NCBI GenBank assembly: GCA_034766995.1
Contig: CM068315.1
Location: 46,551,662 to 46,615,661, forward strand
Direction: 5' to 3'
DNA length: 64,000 nucleotides
Origin: Acanthacorydalis orientalis
Taxonomy: Eukaryota; Arthropoda; Insecta; Megaloptera; Corydalidae
Part shown: positions 12,398 through 25,771 of the stretch, in pieces
Layout: every line of letters starts with the position of its first letter
Numbering within the stretch: the first letter of the stretch is position 1
Notes under the pieces: model-generated
Databases searched by the model: none
The model's input: only the letters and a program-made list of their open reading frames with translations
Told to the model about the DNA's origin: nothing
Program-made: the position numbers and the translations under genes

Positions 12398-13516
12398 TCA
12401 AAGCGCTAGTTCTTCAGATCGCTTTGCATCTAAACTCAAATCTAGCGGCGTCGTTTTAGTGTGTTCCTGTTTATCTTCATCTTCTTCCTCTACATCTACA
12501 TCAACAGAACATGATCTAGAACTTTCATTATCGACGTCACTGTCTTTTGTACCTTTAACAGATAAATCAATTGGTTCTTCTTGAGTTTCAGCTGCGTCTG
12601 CTACGGCAGGTGTAGATCGTAACCATAAATCTTTCCATGCGTTTGGATCGATGTTTCCGATTCCGTTATTCGTCAGCGATATAGCCGAAGCGTTTGGCCA
12701 TGACAATGAAGAAACAGAAACGCGATTTGAACAGAAAGTCAATGGCGGTTTCGGACACGGTGGGGACATTTGTTTTTCATTTAATCTTTTATCAGTGTAA
12801 AACCCGCCGGGGTCACTAGCTGGCGAAATCGGTAGATTTAATGAAGGAATTTTATAATGCGCCAGGCCCCCGTTTGAACTCGACTTGTCGAGCGGCGTTG
12901 GAAAGAAAATACCGTTAGTACTTTGAAAAGGATGATACCTATTATTGTTATGATTTACTAATTTATTCGTAAAAAAGTTTTGATCCTTCGTCGTCGACTT
13001 CGATCGACTAGACACACTCGGAGATCTTTCACCATCTTCTTCAGCCGAAGACGTCCCACTATCCGACGCAGAACTTTTTGTTGTCGTCGAATCGTTTTGT
13101 AAATGCTGTATAGTTAATCCGGACGGAAATTGATACATAGGACTTAAAAAATTATTGTTGCTTTGATGTAAACTAGACGCGAACGTTTGAGCAAAGAAAC
13201 CGGCTAAATCCTGAGGAATGTGTTTATGTAACGGAGTTCCTGTCGGACTAACGTGACCCATAGGAACTGTGGAACTCGCTTGTTGTGCCGCCTGTTGTGC
13301 AGCCGCTTGCTGTTGCTCTTGTAGTAAGCAGTGGATTTTGAACCAATTGGAACGACGACCGTAACGAGAACCGCTTTTTGACATCCCAACTAGGAGGCAT
13401 TTTCGTAAACGACACGCTTTGCAAGCTGTACGATTCTTTTTGTTGATAACGCATTCGCCGTTGTTTTTGCATTCGGAAATCGAACTCAAATTGTTGTATG
13501 TTCGGCCAAAGAATGA
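12398..13516 (-). CDS. knrl: knirps-family nuclear receptor, terminal coding exon (second zinc finger to stop)
   Basis: This exon encodes residues 27-398 of a zinc-finger transcription factor of the NR0A (knirps/knirps-related/eagle) family, a nuclear DNA-binding repressor. It starts at a clean acceptor (pyrimidine-rich tract then CAG at 13519-13517) and opens with SFFGRTYNN, the residues expected right after the first finger, in phase 0. Finger 2 has its four cysteines at about residues 42, 48, 58 and 61. The family-specific knirps box follows (about 71-93, with [19 protein letters not shown]). Next come a Gln/Ala-rich run (94-106), a Ser-rich stretch (169-202), a PIDLS motif (341-345), an acidic patch (364-376) and a PLDLS motif (383-387). 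PxDLS motifs recruit the CtBP corepressor in Drosophila Knirps. There is no ligand-binding domain, normal for the family. The stop is TGA at 12400-12398. Family assignment is firm. Which paralogue (knrl or eagle) is not resolved, so the symbol is provisional. Confidence 0.95.
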   Translation of the reverse strand, partial: SFFGRTYNNLSSISECKNNGECVINKKNRTACKACRLRKCLLVGMSKSGSRYGRRSNWFKIHCLLQEQQQAAAQQAAQQASSTVPMGHVSPTGTPLHKHIPQDLAGFFAQTFASSLHQSNNNFLSPMYQFPSGLTIQHLQNDSTTTKSSASDSGTSSAEEDGERSPSVSSRSKSTTKDQNFFTNKLVNHNNNRYHPFQSTNGIFFPTPLDKSSSNGGLAHYKIPSLNLPISPASDPGGFYTDKRLNEKQMSPPCPKPPLTFCSNRVSVSSLSWPNASAISLTNNGIGNIDPNAWKDLWLRSTPAVADAAETQEEPIDLSVKGTKDSDVDNESSRSCSVDVDVEEEDEDKQEHTKTTPLDLSLDAKRSEELAL

Positions 13517-13587
13517 CTGAAAAAAATAAACATTATTATTATCTTATTTATGTAGAGAATAAACAAAACTTCACACGCATACGCACT

Positions 13588-13631
<44 letters not shown>

Positions 13632-14911
13632 GATAATTAAATAGGATGATTCATTAATTCAAATATTATGAAATAAAACCATAATTTATAAAGTACATTT
13701 TATTGTTAAAAGACATATTTCTGATTTAACACTTAACCTAACGATTTCTTACACAAAATAAATGTGTTAAAGTAAGATATGTAAAAACTATTGTGAGATA
13801 TAGAATAACATATTAACATTGCTTTTTTTTGATTTCGGCAGTTGTATTATTTTTTATGTGTAATATAAATGAAATATTGTATACTTCAATTGTCTCTCCT
13901 ATCATATAGTATACAGAATCGTACTGTAAAAAAAAGATCAAGGAAATATAAACGTCAGAATAACTATTCCATGTAGATCATTTTCAACATTAAAATTAAA
14001 ACGTTTTAATAAAAATTCTAGATTGATATCCTTTGTTTTTAAGAGAATAAATTTGAAATAAACATTTTTAATAATATTAAGAAATATTGAATATAAATGA
14101 CCAGAAGTATTAAGTTGAGCAGAGACTTCAGACCACCTATGCATTTCATATTACAAGTAACTCGGATAAATTTAACTGTACAAGCGAACATTGAATGCGA
14201 ACACAATTAGTGTAGTCTGGATAAAACCTATAAGTTTATTAATATTTAAGTGTAGTTTTTTTCTTCTCTTACTTGAAATATTAATTAACGTACCCACTTT
14301 ATTCCAATATTGAACATCTACGTTAATGTTTCAAACATTTATTACATTTTGCTTACGTCTTATAATTAATTACATTTTTAGATTTATATCTAGTGTTTAT
14401 AACCTTAATACGAAATAAAATATACTTGTTCTGAATAATGTAGTACATTATAATCTAGAAAAGGTTAAACTCTGACATAAAAAAATTACAAGAACTACGC
14501 CCCTACCGCCGTATATTTAATTACACATATGTTGCTTTTTATCTATGCATTTTTTATAGAAAATTTGTGCAGAACATGTCTACACACATAAAGCTCTCTT
14601 TATAAAACTTAGTTATAATAACACTGCACACTTATTGGATAAACTTAATTGCATTCTTCATAAATTCAATGCAAGCAAAATAAACTAAAAAACATGCCTA
14701 CATTATATATATATATATATATATATATATACTAACACAGCAGTTTTATTTACATTATTCAATTTTTCTTCTACTATAACTTCATGTATTTGATAGGTTG
14801 TAATAATTCTTCATCAATAATAAACAAATATGTAATTTATTTATAAAAATAAATAAGTGAAAAAATAAATCAATGATTCTTTAATATTTTTTGAAAAAAA
14901 TGAAATAACAT

Positions 14912-15002
<91 letters not shown>

Positions 15003-15003
<1 letters not shown>

Positions 15004-16272
15004 AGAGTAGACCATAATTTTTACCATAATTTTTTGAGCAAATTATTTTTTTTATTTTTTAAGGTAATCTCCTTTTAGCTCAATACACTTAATCCAACGT
15101 TTTTCCAATTTTTTCATCCTTTCCGAATAGTATGGTTGACAAACTCCTCAAAATAGATATTTACATCAGCGATAACTTCTAAATTTGATGCAAATTTTTC
15201 ACCTCCGAGCCATTTATACAAGTTTGGAAACAGAAAAAAGTCACACGGTGACAAATCTGCAGAATATGGTGGATTTAGAAGCAATTCTTAGTGCAATTCA
15301 TGCAGTTTTGCCATTGTAATTGTTGATTTGTGTACCGGTGCATTGTTTTGATGGAAGAACACTTTTTTCTTAGGCAAATGAAGATATTTTTTCTTGATTT
15401 CACTATTCATCTGGTCCAATAATAATGCATAATCAGATCCTGTTATTGTTTTCTGTTTTTCAAGGCAGTAGATTAGCAATATTCCATAAGCATCCCAGAA
15501 AACAGTCGTCATAGCCTTTCCAGCTGATGCAACGACTTTTTCCTTCTTTAATGCACATTCGCCAGGAGAAGTTCATTGTTTTGATTACTTTTTCGTTTCA
15601 GGCAATAGTGATGAATCCATATTTCATCATCAGTTTTGTATCGACGCAAAAATTCATATCAATTACGTACAAACATCGTTAAACACTCCTTTGAAATGTT
15701 CATTCGAATGCGTTTTTGATCGATTGTGAGCAAACCGGCACCCATCTGACGGATAGCTTTTTCATATGTAAATTTTCGTGTAAGATGTTCCGTACACATT
15801 CTTCTGAGATGCCTACTATCTCATTCACTTTGATTCTACGATCATTGATCACAATGTCATGGATTTTTCCCATTATCTCTTCAGTAGACACCTCAATCGA
15901 ACGACCCGAACTTCTTCATCACAAATGCTTGTACGATCACATTTAAATTCATTGAACTAATATCTAACTGTTGTCATCGAAGGTGCAGAGTCTCCGTAGA
16001 CAGCGAATAACTTTTCTCTAATTTCTTCATACATTTTTCCATCCAAAAACAGAAATGTTATCACTGATCGATACAATGTTTTTTCGATAATTAAAAAAAA
16101 CCAATAGCTGTTTGCTTTGAATTACTGTCGAAAGTAAGCTAATTAACGTATTGTGCTCAAACTTTGATAACAGCAGTTTGAAAATTAATGCTGTTAAAAG
16201 ATATTTCAGTTTGATATCAGTGCTGCCATCTCTTGTCACACAGGTAATTATCAATATACTCTCGTGTATATA
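15003..16272 (-). mobile_element. defective mariner element in the receptor intron
   Basis: The element is about 1.27 kb, a normal mariner length, with imperfect inverted ends (GAGTAGACCATAATTTTTACC at the left; ACGAGAGTATATTGATAATT read from the right). Its left edge abuts a (TA)n tract. The transposase it carries runs on the minus strand, the same orientation as the host gene. Confidence 0.78.
15060..16030 (-). pseudogene. broken mariner transposase with Asp-to-Asn change at a catalytic position
   Basis: On the minus strand the N-terminal part reads MYEEIREKLFAVYGDSAP (about 16030). The HTH segment VSTEEIMGKIHDIV (15891) follows after a frameshift and a stop. Then come WVPVCSQSIKN, the first catalytic region DDEIWIHHY (about 15630), and VFWDAYGILL at 15500. 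Next is FFHQNNAPVHKS (about 15350), where the family has HQDNAPAH, so the second catalytic Asp is Asn. The last part is PPYSADLSPCDFFLF (about 15240). The C-terminus is shifted out of frame. Confidence 0.85.
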
Positions 16273-16820
16273 TTTATATATATACCATATGATAGTATAT
16301 AAAAATTAAAATAAATTATTTTGATTTGAATTTTGGATGAATTTTTTTTATCTCTTTGAAAAAATATTCAACCTTTTTCAGAAATATTTTCCAATTGATT
16401 TCACATTTTTGATGTTACAAATTATCATAAAAACTGTAACATAAAAATGAATGAAATTCTATAGAAAAATAATCTCTTTTTGTTCAGTAATAATGCGATT
16501 AGAAACAATATTAAGTTTTATACTCCTTATAGAAATTGGAAGTATTTAATTTTATAAAATCAATCAATATTTTGTCACGAATATATTTTTAAAATATAAT
16601 ATTAAATATTTAAAAAAAAATACATTAATTTTCCCTTAAATCTTCTAATATTTTTCCTTTAATAATAAATTGATTTGCCATAGAACAAATTATTCAATTT
16701 GTATTGTCTGAGATATTACATTCGACTAAAAGTAATCATTATTTTTCATTCATATATTTTTTGCATTTGTTTAATTTAAACTTAATTTCAACATTCCTTT
16801 AAATAAAACATCTCAATTAG

Positions 16821-16857
<37 letters not shown>

Positions 16858-17434
16858 GTTAAAAATTACTTTTGTAAACACAAAGGTTACAACAATTATA
16901 AATAACGGTCAGTGGAATGTGAACTTGTGCTCTTTTAATTAATTGTAGGTTTTAAATTAATTTTAAACATGATTCAATAATATATGAATTAACAAATAGC
17001 ATTTAAAATTATTACAATAAATTATCAGATGTGCCGCCAACGCTATCATTACTTTACAGAAATTCTATTAGTGTGTGTTTGAAAAAAATCTAATAAACTG
17101 TACATTTATTTAATGTTTCAATATTATCAATCATCATGTTTAACCTAACCACGTAAAAATCAGGTAAATTTATCATCAATTTAAAAGCAGTATATAAAGG
17201 AGCACAACCTTTAGAACTAAATTACGTTCTGTATTAATAAGCAATATGTAATTCCACCCACCAATCAATCACTCGCTTTATTTCATAATAATCACGCACA
17301 TCAGATTAATCGATTCAAATCCAACATATGAGAATTATCAACGTGTATTCATATATAACTTGTATCTCTTTAAGAGTTTCTAATCGAATTATTAAATTAA
17401 TCTTTATGTGTATTATATGCAACAGGTCAATAAC

Positions 17435-17490
<56 letters not shown>

Positions 17491-17670
17491 CAAAGAGGAT
17501 CAAGCAAGTAAAGATATCGTTTAGTTAAATTATTAATTTTGCAGCCATATTAATACTAAAGCTGAAATATTCAAATTTACTGAAAATATTCATTAAAATT
17601 GTTTAATATAATGTTTTAATTAAACTATTATGCATTAGTTCTTCTTTGACATTCTGTTAATTTACTAATA

Positions 17671-17708
<38 letters not shown>

Positions 17709-18412
17709 TAATAAACTTATGAATAAGTTATTTAGCTAGAAATTCATTTATTTAAATTAATCAATTTGTTTGTAAATAAATGTGCTGAAAATAAAATTAC
17801 TGCATATGTATTATCCAAAATAGTTTTTGATATACTTTAAATGCTTCTGCTGCCTTTAATTATTATTTTTATTATGATAATTTGTAACAGATATTAATAT
17901 TTACTATAGAATTAATTAATAAATTTTCAAAAAGTATTTAATAGTTACATTTTTTTGATATTAATTTCTGTAATAATGTTCTAATATACAAATTGATGTC
18001 AACCATCTAAGTCGTGCTGATTTATAGAACACCTTTATTATATATCTTTCAATAAATCAATATATATATATACAAGTATGTGTGTGTCCAGGTATGAATA
18101 TATTGCCTGTTTTTAATTAATGAAAAATATAAAAATTAATCAATCCCCTATGTAGTCTATAAATGGTACAACTGGAATATACAATCATTATATTTTATAA
18201 ACGTATAATATAAAGTAAAAATAAAGTAAAAAGTATTTTAAATTTATTTTTAAATACACGGTAATCATATATAAATTATAAACATTGAATAATCTTCTGT
18301 ATAATTAATATATCTGTTCGATATCTGTGTATGTATATTTTGATAGAAAAAAGTAATCAGTTTTAAAATGTAGTAATATTAATTTGTTTCCTATTTGATG
18401 TGCAAATTATTA

Positions 18413-18461
<49 letters not shown>

Positions 18462-19166
18462 TGTTTGTTTAATAAATGTATACTTATATGAAATATATGA
18501 TTTATAAAGAGAAATTATCATTTCACATAATAAAATAAAATATAAAGTTAATCAACCACACTTAAAAACCCATCCTTTGAATAATAAACACTCCCTGGTC
18601 ACTAAGCCACAACATAATATGACGATATAGAAATTGCTTTTCCCACACGCAAATCTCTTTCTAAATTTTACACAATTAACTTGCAGCAGTAATTCTTACC
18701 ATAAAGTAGCTGCCGTACGACCAATATCGCAGTGTTTTCATTATATACAACTATTTATATACCTGAAATAACCATCAATAAAGCAAATAAAGCAAGAAAG
18801 AAAGACAGCAACCTCATTTATACGCCAATTAGCATAGACTATCTCGTACGAAATGGAAGAAAAAAAAACAAACTCACAACACAACCTATAAATATTATTT
18901 GCTTTTTTTCGCTTGTGCGAGTATATGAGAAATATTAACGATTAGTAAAGCAACATTCGTGTAATGATTTTATTGAAGTAAATAAAAATGAGATCTTTTT
19001 TGTGAGATGAAATTATCTAGATAAAAGAAGATTCAATTCTTACAAAGCCGGTGAAATGATATAACTTTATTGTTTTTTTAGGTGTCTTAACATTTTTTTA
19101 ATATAAAAAATATTATTGATTTTATAAACACACATATGTATATACGTACATATATATGTATGGATG

Positions 19167-19201
<35 letters not shown>

Positions 19202-19489
19202 CCCTTCTCTTAATATGTAAACTCTGAAAGTATATTATATTACTCTATTTTTATATTGCATTTTTCTACAAAATAGGTTCTGGTTAACTGTTTTTCACTT
19301 TTAAAATTTAATTGCAAAAAAATGCAACAAAAACTATGGACACCATGTTAATGCCATCTTGTTTAATTAAATACAATATTGTTTTGATTTATTACAAGTG
19401 CACCTGTGACCTTAAATTAATATGGATATGAATTTAAAAAAAAAATAGAAAACAGATATAAAAGTCGGCAGTATACATTGGCATATAAA
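16273..19489. other. intron, AT-rich, no features beyond microsatellites
   Basis: Long T/A runs and four (TA)n or (ATA)n tracts. A slightly richer patch at 17030-17330 (GATGTGCCGCCAACGC) is unexplained. Confidence 0.6.
17671..17712 (+). repeat. (TA)n followed by (ATA)n microsatellite
   Basis: A short TA run passes into about ten ATA triplets, then ATGATAATAA. Confidence 0.9.
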
Positions 19490-19880
19490 ATTAACCCTTC
19501 GAATGACATACTGCGACGCCCATAGAGCTAGCTGTCTTTAATGAGTAATTTATATATGTATTTCTTTTCTATGGAAATCTATTAAGCGGACGATTGATAA
19601 ATGACCACTGCAAAGTGAAATTCCAATCGTAAATAAGAACGATATAGTTGTCGAACATCTATTTCAAATAACCCGTCTCTATTTATCACATGTCTTAGAG
19701 TACACCGAAGAAATACTCAATTCAACAAAATGAAAGTGGTTATCAGATGAAGGTGGCTATGGATCGCATGACATATTCACATAAATGATGATATCTCTCT
19801 TGCACATTCGACCACACCCTGTTTAGTGTCTTCCTTCAGTTGATTGCGGGGTCGTGGGAAACAAATCGAAAAGTCAGTGA
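19490..19880. promoter_or_regulatory. intron island, candidate enhancer
   Basis: A complex, less AT-rich stretch without repeats or coding sense. It includes TACTGCGACGCCCATAGAGC, TTTATCACATG, GTGGCTATGGATCGCATGAC and TTGATTGCGGGGTCGTGGG. It starts TTAACCCTTCGAATG, which also resembles a piggyBac-type terminus, so it may instead be an old mobile element. Confidence 0.3.
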
Positions 19881-20689
19881 AAGATCTTTCATTTATTTTT
19901 TTTTACTAACCATATAAATTTCTTTTAAATGTAAAAAATGTTAATATCTGCATGTCATACATACAATAAACATCTATACATGCACACACACACACATATA
20001 TATATATATATAATGTTTTTAAATATATTTTTATTGCACATTGACTAAATGTAAAGTGGTGCATTTGACATCGAATTTCAACTTAGTATTTTAAATTAAA
20101 AAATAAATTTATCAATCTATTCAAACTATTCAATTTGCTACACTTTTACAAACGTGATGCCAAATAAATTAGTCAATGAATCTATATTTTTAAACAAATT
20201 AAAAAAAATTTCGAATTCAGATTTTTCTGATAACTAGCTTTGGAAAAATTTTCACATTATGGTGTTTACACTGCTGAGAATCTAATAATGAAAAATGTGT
20301 CAAATCTAAAGGATAATAATAATTCAAATCGAAACTAACAATATTCATAGACTAATAAATCGCATACAAATCATGCATTAATATAAAAAAGTTTACTGTT
20401 ATCCGCTCCACATTATATTATACGGATTTGATAAGTAACATATCAAAAAAAAATATAATAATTGTAACAAAAATAAAACCAGTTTATATGCGTATTTTAA
20501 AACATTCTTTTAATTAAAAAATATTACAAATATCCGGTTAAAATGTAGAATATGAGTCATAAAAAGTATATATACATATATAACAATTAAAAAAATCTAT
20601 AACAATATTGATTGTTAAAAATAATTAAATAATTTGTGAACAATTTAGTCCAGACACAGTAAAAACATTGATCAATACGTCAATATTTA

Positions 20690-21330
20690 AAAATTACTCT
20701 TACTTCGAGCTAATCATAACAACATCAAGGATTGACGTTTGAAGTTTCGGCAAAATTAATTGAGAATCATTAATCTATTTGTGATAAAAAAGAACATGAT
20801 GAATGATCGAAATGTATTATTGATCTACAAGTTCACGTAAAAATCTTATTACATAACAGTATCCCGCCTAGATGAATCCGCATGAATCTATTTAAAATGA
20901 AGATGTATTAATTAGAACGTTCGTTTCATTTAATTCAATCAGAATAATAACATCTGTAATTACATCGAATGTGATTTCCTTTTATTATGTACAAATAAAA
21001 GGATTCTTTGAATCCATGAAAGGAAATGTTAACACTTCTAAGCATTTCTCTAGGAGCCATCATTTATATAACATATGAAGTGATAGAAAAGTAAGAGTCT
21101 TTCATATGTTCAGTTATGGCTCGAGACAATCTGAGAATTGACTCGTTTATTTGAAATCGTTTTTAATTTTACAACAATGTCGAGAAAGTGGAGCGATTTT
21201 TAGTCGTTCTAACAAGCTGAACAGAGATGAAATTCGTATTTATTTTCGCAAAAGGTATGTACAAACGATAGAAATCATTTCGTCTCGTTAATCTTACAAT
21301 CATAAATAGTAAAAGGTGTTTATATAGTGA
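20690..21330. promoter_or_regulatory. intron island, candidate enhancer
   Basis: Non-repetitive stretch with several homeodomain-type cores (AGCTAATCA, AATTAATTGAG, AATCATTAATC, AATGATCG) and a CCCGCCTAGATGAATCCG block. An inverted repeat lies within it at 21054-21122. Confidence 0.3.
21054..21122. repeat. inverted repeat in intron
   Basis: GAGCCAT (21054-21060) and AACATATGAA (21070-21079) are mirrored by TTCATATGTT (21101-21110) and ATGGCTC (21116-21122). The spacer between the inner arms is about 21 bases. Confidence 0.6.
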
Positions 21331-21401
21331 TTCAAAAGTGATCTATAACATTTTGAGAAAAAGTGATTGTTACATATACAAATTCATACACAAACTCATG
21401 A

Positions 21402-21447
<46 letters not shown>

Positions 21448-21559
21448 TATATATTATTTATATATACAATTAGAAGTGTGTCTAAAAAGAGGAGCACAGT
21501 ATTTCTCATACTAAGTAAACATGAAAAAGTATTTTATTTAATAATAAATCATCAAAGGC

Positions 21560-21623
<64 letters not shown>

Positions 21624-22857
21624 AATTAGTATTAACTTCTATACATTTACGACATACTTTCTATTAGTTTTTCATATAATTTTTCATACTATTTTTCAAA
21701 TATTTATTAACTTCATTATCTGAATTCAATTCAATCATGTTATCTCATTTTATAATTCATTTTAGAAAATGTTATAGTTAAATCTCGTTATTAGCATAAA
21801 ATGGAGGATTTTAAAAATGAAAAAAATGGTCTGAAATAAGGTAACCATATTATTGTTTATAATATTATAAAATTTGTTCGTTTCATTCAAGGAATAAATA
21901 TCGTACATAAATACCAAATAAACAAAACATGTTGGTTACTGGTCGAAGAAAAACATCTTCGACAGTCGTAATAGTCAATAACAGACGCTCTGACAAATTG
22001 CACTACTAACCGCTGTCAACATAAAGCAATGGTTAAGCATTTAGCCTATTCCACAACATATGCAGTTGGAACAATCAATAACATTTCGCAGAGAATTCAC
22101 AATCTGTATATCATTTGAAAAAAATAAATACGCCTGTGTTATATGATAAATTCTATCAGATTAACGAAGTCGAGAAATGTTTGTTAACAGTATTAACTAT
22201 GATTAGATATTATTTATAGACATGTATGTAAAGTTTAACCGGTCTTATACAAAAGACTTTGATTGTATTTACAAAACATGTATATTTTCTGCTCGTAAAA
22301 GTAATTTATGTTTTTTTAATATTTTATTATATGTATAAACAAACAACAGAATATATTTAAAGAATTATTAATTTACCTAAATATTTGAACTTAACGATTT
22401 TAATAAAAAATCTACAAATTTTAACCAACTATATTTTATGTAGAATTGCTCTTAATGTTGATTAAATTATTAACATTCGTGTCCGTTCAAAAACACTATT
22501 TATATATTTTAAATGAAATATAGCAAATTTTGTAAAGTTGAAAATTTAATTTTCAATCATAATTTCGATTTACAGATATAAAAAATGTGAAATGAAAAAT
22601 TAAATGTATAAGTTTTTATAGTTCAAATTTTATTTTTGAAATTTATGTAACAGAACTTCATAATTTGTATTTTTTAAATAAATTAAATGAATGTAAAATT
22701 TTACAAATTTTTAGTGATCATTATTTTTTTTTCTGCTGGAATGTTCGCAAAATTACCAACAGTAACGAATTTCTCTAAATCCATTTGGATAAAATTGTAG
22801 GGGGGAACGGGAGGCATTTGATTAGTGACCCAAGGGCAGTACCTAGTGTAAATCTGG

Positions 22858-22904
<47 letters not shown>

Positions 22905-23279
22905 AAAATAACACGCATGACTTACAGTAATATTGTTAAATTATTTTTCCTGTATATAAATATCTGTCAATTTGTTTATATTGCGAAATTTAAAAAAATA
23001 TAATAGAAATAAATATAAAAAATAATGTTGAATATTATGTAAAAATTATACGTCTGTGTTTTCTTTTTGTATACAATTTAAAAATACCCAATAAAAAAAT
23101 GTATTTGTCTATTAAAATTGTTATTAAATATTAAACATAAAAATCAAACCACTCACATGAACAAAAATGAATTAACAATTATTCACAACTAGATGGAAAA
23201 TATTGTCAATGAAATATCAAATGAACATTTACATACTATTAATAATTAGAAATATATTTATTTTTATCCAAATTATTCT

Positions 23280-23460
23280 AATATAAAATGTTCAAAAAAA
23301 ATTAAAAAAAATCAATTGGTTTTTTTCTGTGCCTCTGAGATGATGATTTCGCAATCAAAATGCGTGTACTCAATAATCTAAAAAGAACAAGACTCATTTA
23401 TTGAACCTTTTTAGATCAGAATTTTTTTGTGATTGTAGAGTAAAAAAAATTATTTATGAA
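23280..23460 (+). repeat. foldback MITE family, partial copy (plus orientation)
   Basis: A block around TCTGAGATGATGATTTCGCA and AATGCGTGTACTCAATAATC is repeated in reverse orientation at 27045-27215 at well above 80 percent identity over about 130 bp. Its second half (ATTTATTGAACCTTTTT..GTAGAGTAAAAAAA..GAATTTAG) also matches the right arm of the 60.5 kb element. Confidence 0.8.
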
Positions 23461-24057
23461 AATGAATTTAGTCAAAATATATCGTGATATAATACCATTT
23501 GAGAAAAAAAAACACACTAATCCTTGAATAAATGTTAAAGAATATTGATGTCACTGCTGCTCATATATTAAATAAAACGATAAACAAGATATATAGAAAT
23601 AAGACGCTTTCTAAATATTTTGAAACTACATCATTATTTTATTACATTTTAGTGTACAAATAGACCCTAACCTTCATTTTAAATTAAAAAATATATAATC
23701 TTTTTGATATTGCTTTATTTTATTTCAGAATTTTCATTAATTAAAATTATATAAAATCACAAATATATTACTTAAAAAAATATTTTGTAAAAAGCATTTA
23801 AAAAGTAATTAGTTTTTAAATTATTTAATACAAAAATACATCTGGAAAACAATAAATTTTATATTAAAAAAGCTGTTTGATTTAACAATTAATTTTACAC
23901 TTCATATTTAATCAAAAGAAAGTACATTTTCAGTTTAAGAAATTCATAACAATAAATAAAATTTTATTTGGAAAATTTAATGTAAAATCAAATAAACATT
24001 TGTTTATAAAAAGTAATAAAGTTCTCAATACCAATCAATTTTATAGACAAATATGAC

Positions 24058-24125
<68 letters not shown>

Positions 24126-24239
24126 GTAACGGAACTCATGGATTCAAAGAAAATAAATGTTTATAGAAAAATTAACGTAAAGTGCTAATTAAACTCATAA
24201 TTTAATTGACTCGTCAAAATACAGTCTACAAACTTACGA

Positions 24240-24400
24240 ATGTAAAAAAGCCAATAATCGTTCAATAGTGAGCCTCAGTTCAGCCCAGGCTCGCTCACGT
24301 GTATTTGAAAACTTTAATTACAGGTTTTGTGTTTTATAATTAAATCGTGCAGTGTGGAATTGATTATAAGTTAATTATAAAAAAAAAAACGTAAGGGGGT
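24240..24400. promoter_or_regulatory. intron island with CACGTG and TAATTA sites
   Basis: AGCCTCAGTTCAGCCCAGG, a CACGTG E-box (24296-24301), TTTAATTACAGG and ATAATTAAATCG occur close together between two long (TA)n tracts. Confidence 0.3.
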
Positions 24401-24500
24401 CTCTAATCGATATTATTTTCTTTTTTCACTAATCGCATAATTAATGTACAATATTTTCTCTACTTATTGAACCTAAAATATACACTTACATGCCATATTC

Positions 24501-24581
<81 letters not shown>

Positions 24582-25248
24582 ATATTACAGTGTTTTTAAT
24601 ATTAGAAAATAGAGAAGAGAGCTATTTCTATTTGATTAGTAACAATAAACACTATTACAGTTTGAAATTTAATATACTTAAACTGTAAATAAATGTCTAC
24701 ATGTCTCAAATATTGCAGGCAAAGTAATGATACAAAATAAATGTAAATATTTTAATACAAGAAACGGATCGTTTAAAAATGTACACTAGATTAAATTTCT
24801 GAAACATCGATCATTCAGTCAGCAGTTCGCATATAATTTAAAAGATGTAAATTTACCAACGACTCAGATTAATAGTAACTCGTTTTTATTGGGTAATTAT
24901 AAGTTATATATCATAATTCTAAAATCGCTAATTACTTGTTTCAGTTATCATCGCCTATAAATTTTCCTATAAATATTCATTTCACTCATTTCGTATTAGT
25001 GAAACATAATTTGTTTTCCAGTGCTATATTCAACCCGTCTGAAACAGTCACACTGTACAGAATTTTATTTAAAATATAAACTTGTTTGTAAGTTTTTATA
25101 ATTGTGAATCCTCCGTTAAGTTATGGTCATCGGCAATTGGCATTTAATCGACGGCTTTTTCTGCTTACATTTCGGTTGTAATTTTAAAGTATCATTATTT
25201 TTTCACAGGAAAGAAATAAATATTATTCATATAACTTATATCTAACTT

Positions 25249-25307
<59 letters not shown>

Positions 25308-25771
25308 TATATAGTCAAATCTATTTTGTATCACATAATTACAATGTAAATTATCTCTTACATGTGCTAATCTAGACAATATATATTCATGATATATAAA
25401 CTAACAACATTCGTGATGACAATGGCAATGTTTTAAGTGTTTAAATTTGTTTTTGTAAGTGATTTTTTGCTTCTGTTTATTTAGCATTGATACTTATCCA
25501 GTTCAATATAATATTTCCTATGAGAGACATTAATAAATATGACATATAATATTTTGTCGTTTTTATCTAATCAATTGGGAAGAAATACATTAAAAGATAC
25601 ATTTGTAAATTGTTCAATATAAGTGATTGCGTTATAAACGAATGTACTTATGGATTAAGGATTAATATATTCATAAGTTATATAACACAAAATTAACTGG
25701 ATATTTTTTCGAGTGAAAATTAAAAATAATACACCAGTTATAGTACAACATCTCTAGTAAGTCCCACTTAA

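Noticed and set aside
13204..13472. Two minus-strand open frames overlapping the receptor exon
   Set aside because: They are out-of-frame readings within the receptor coding sequence.
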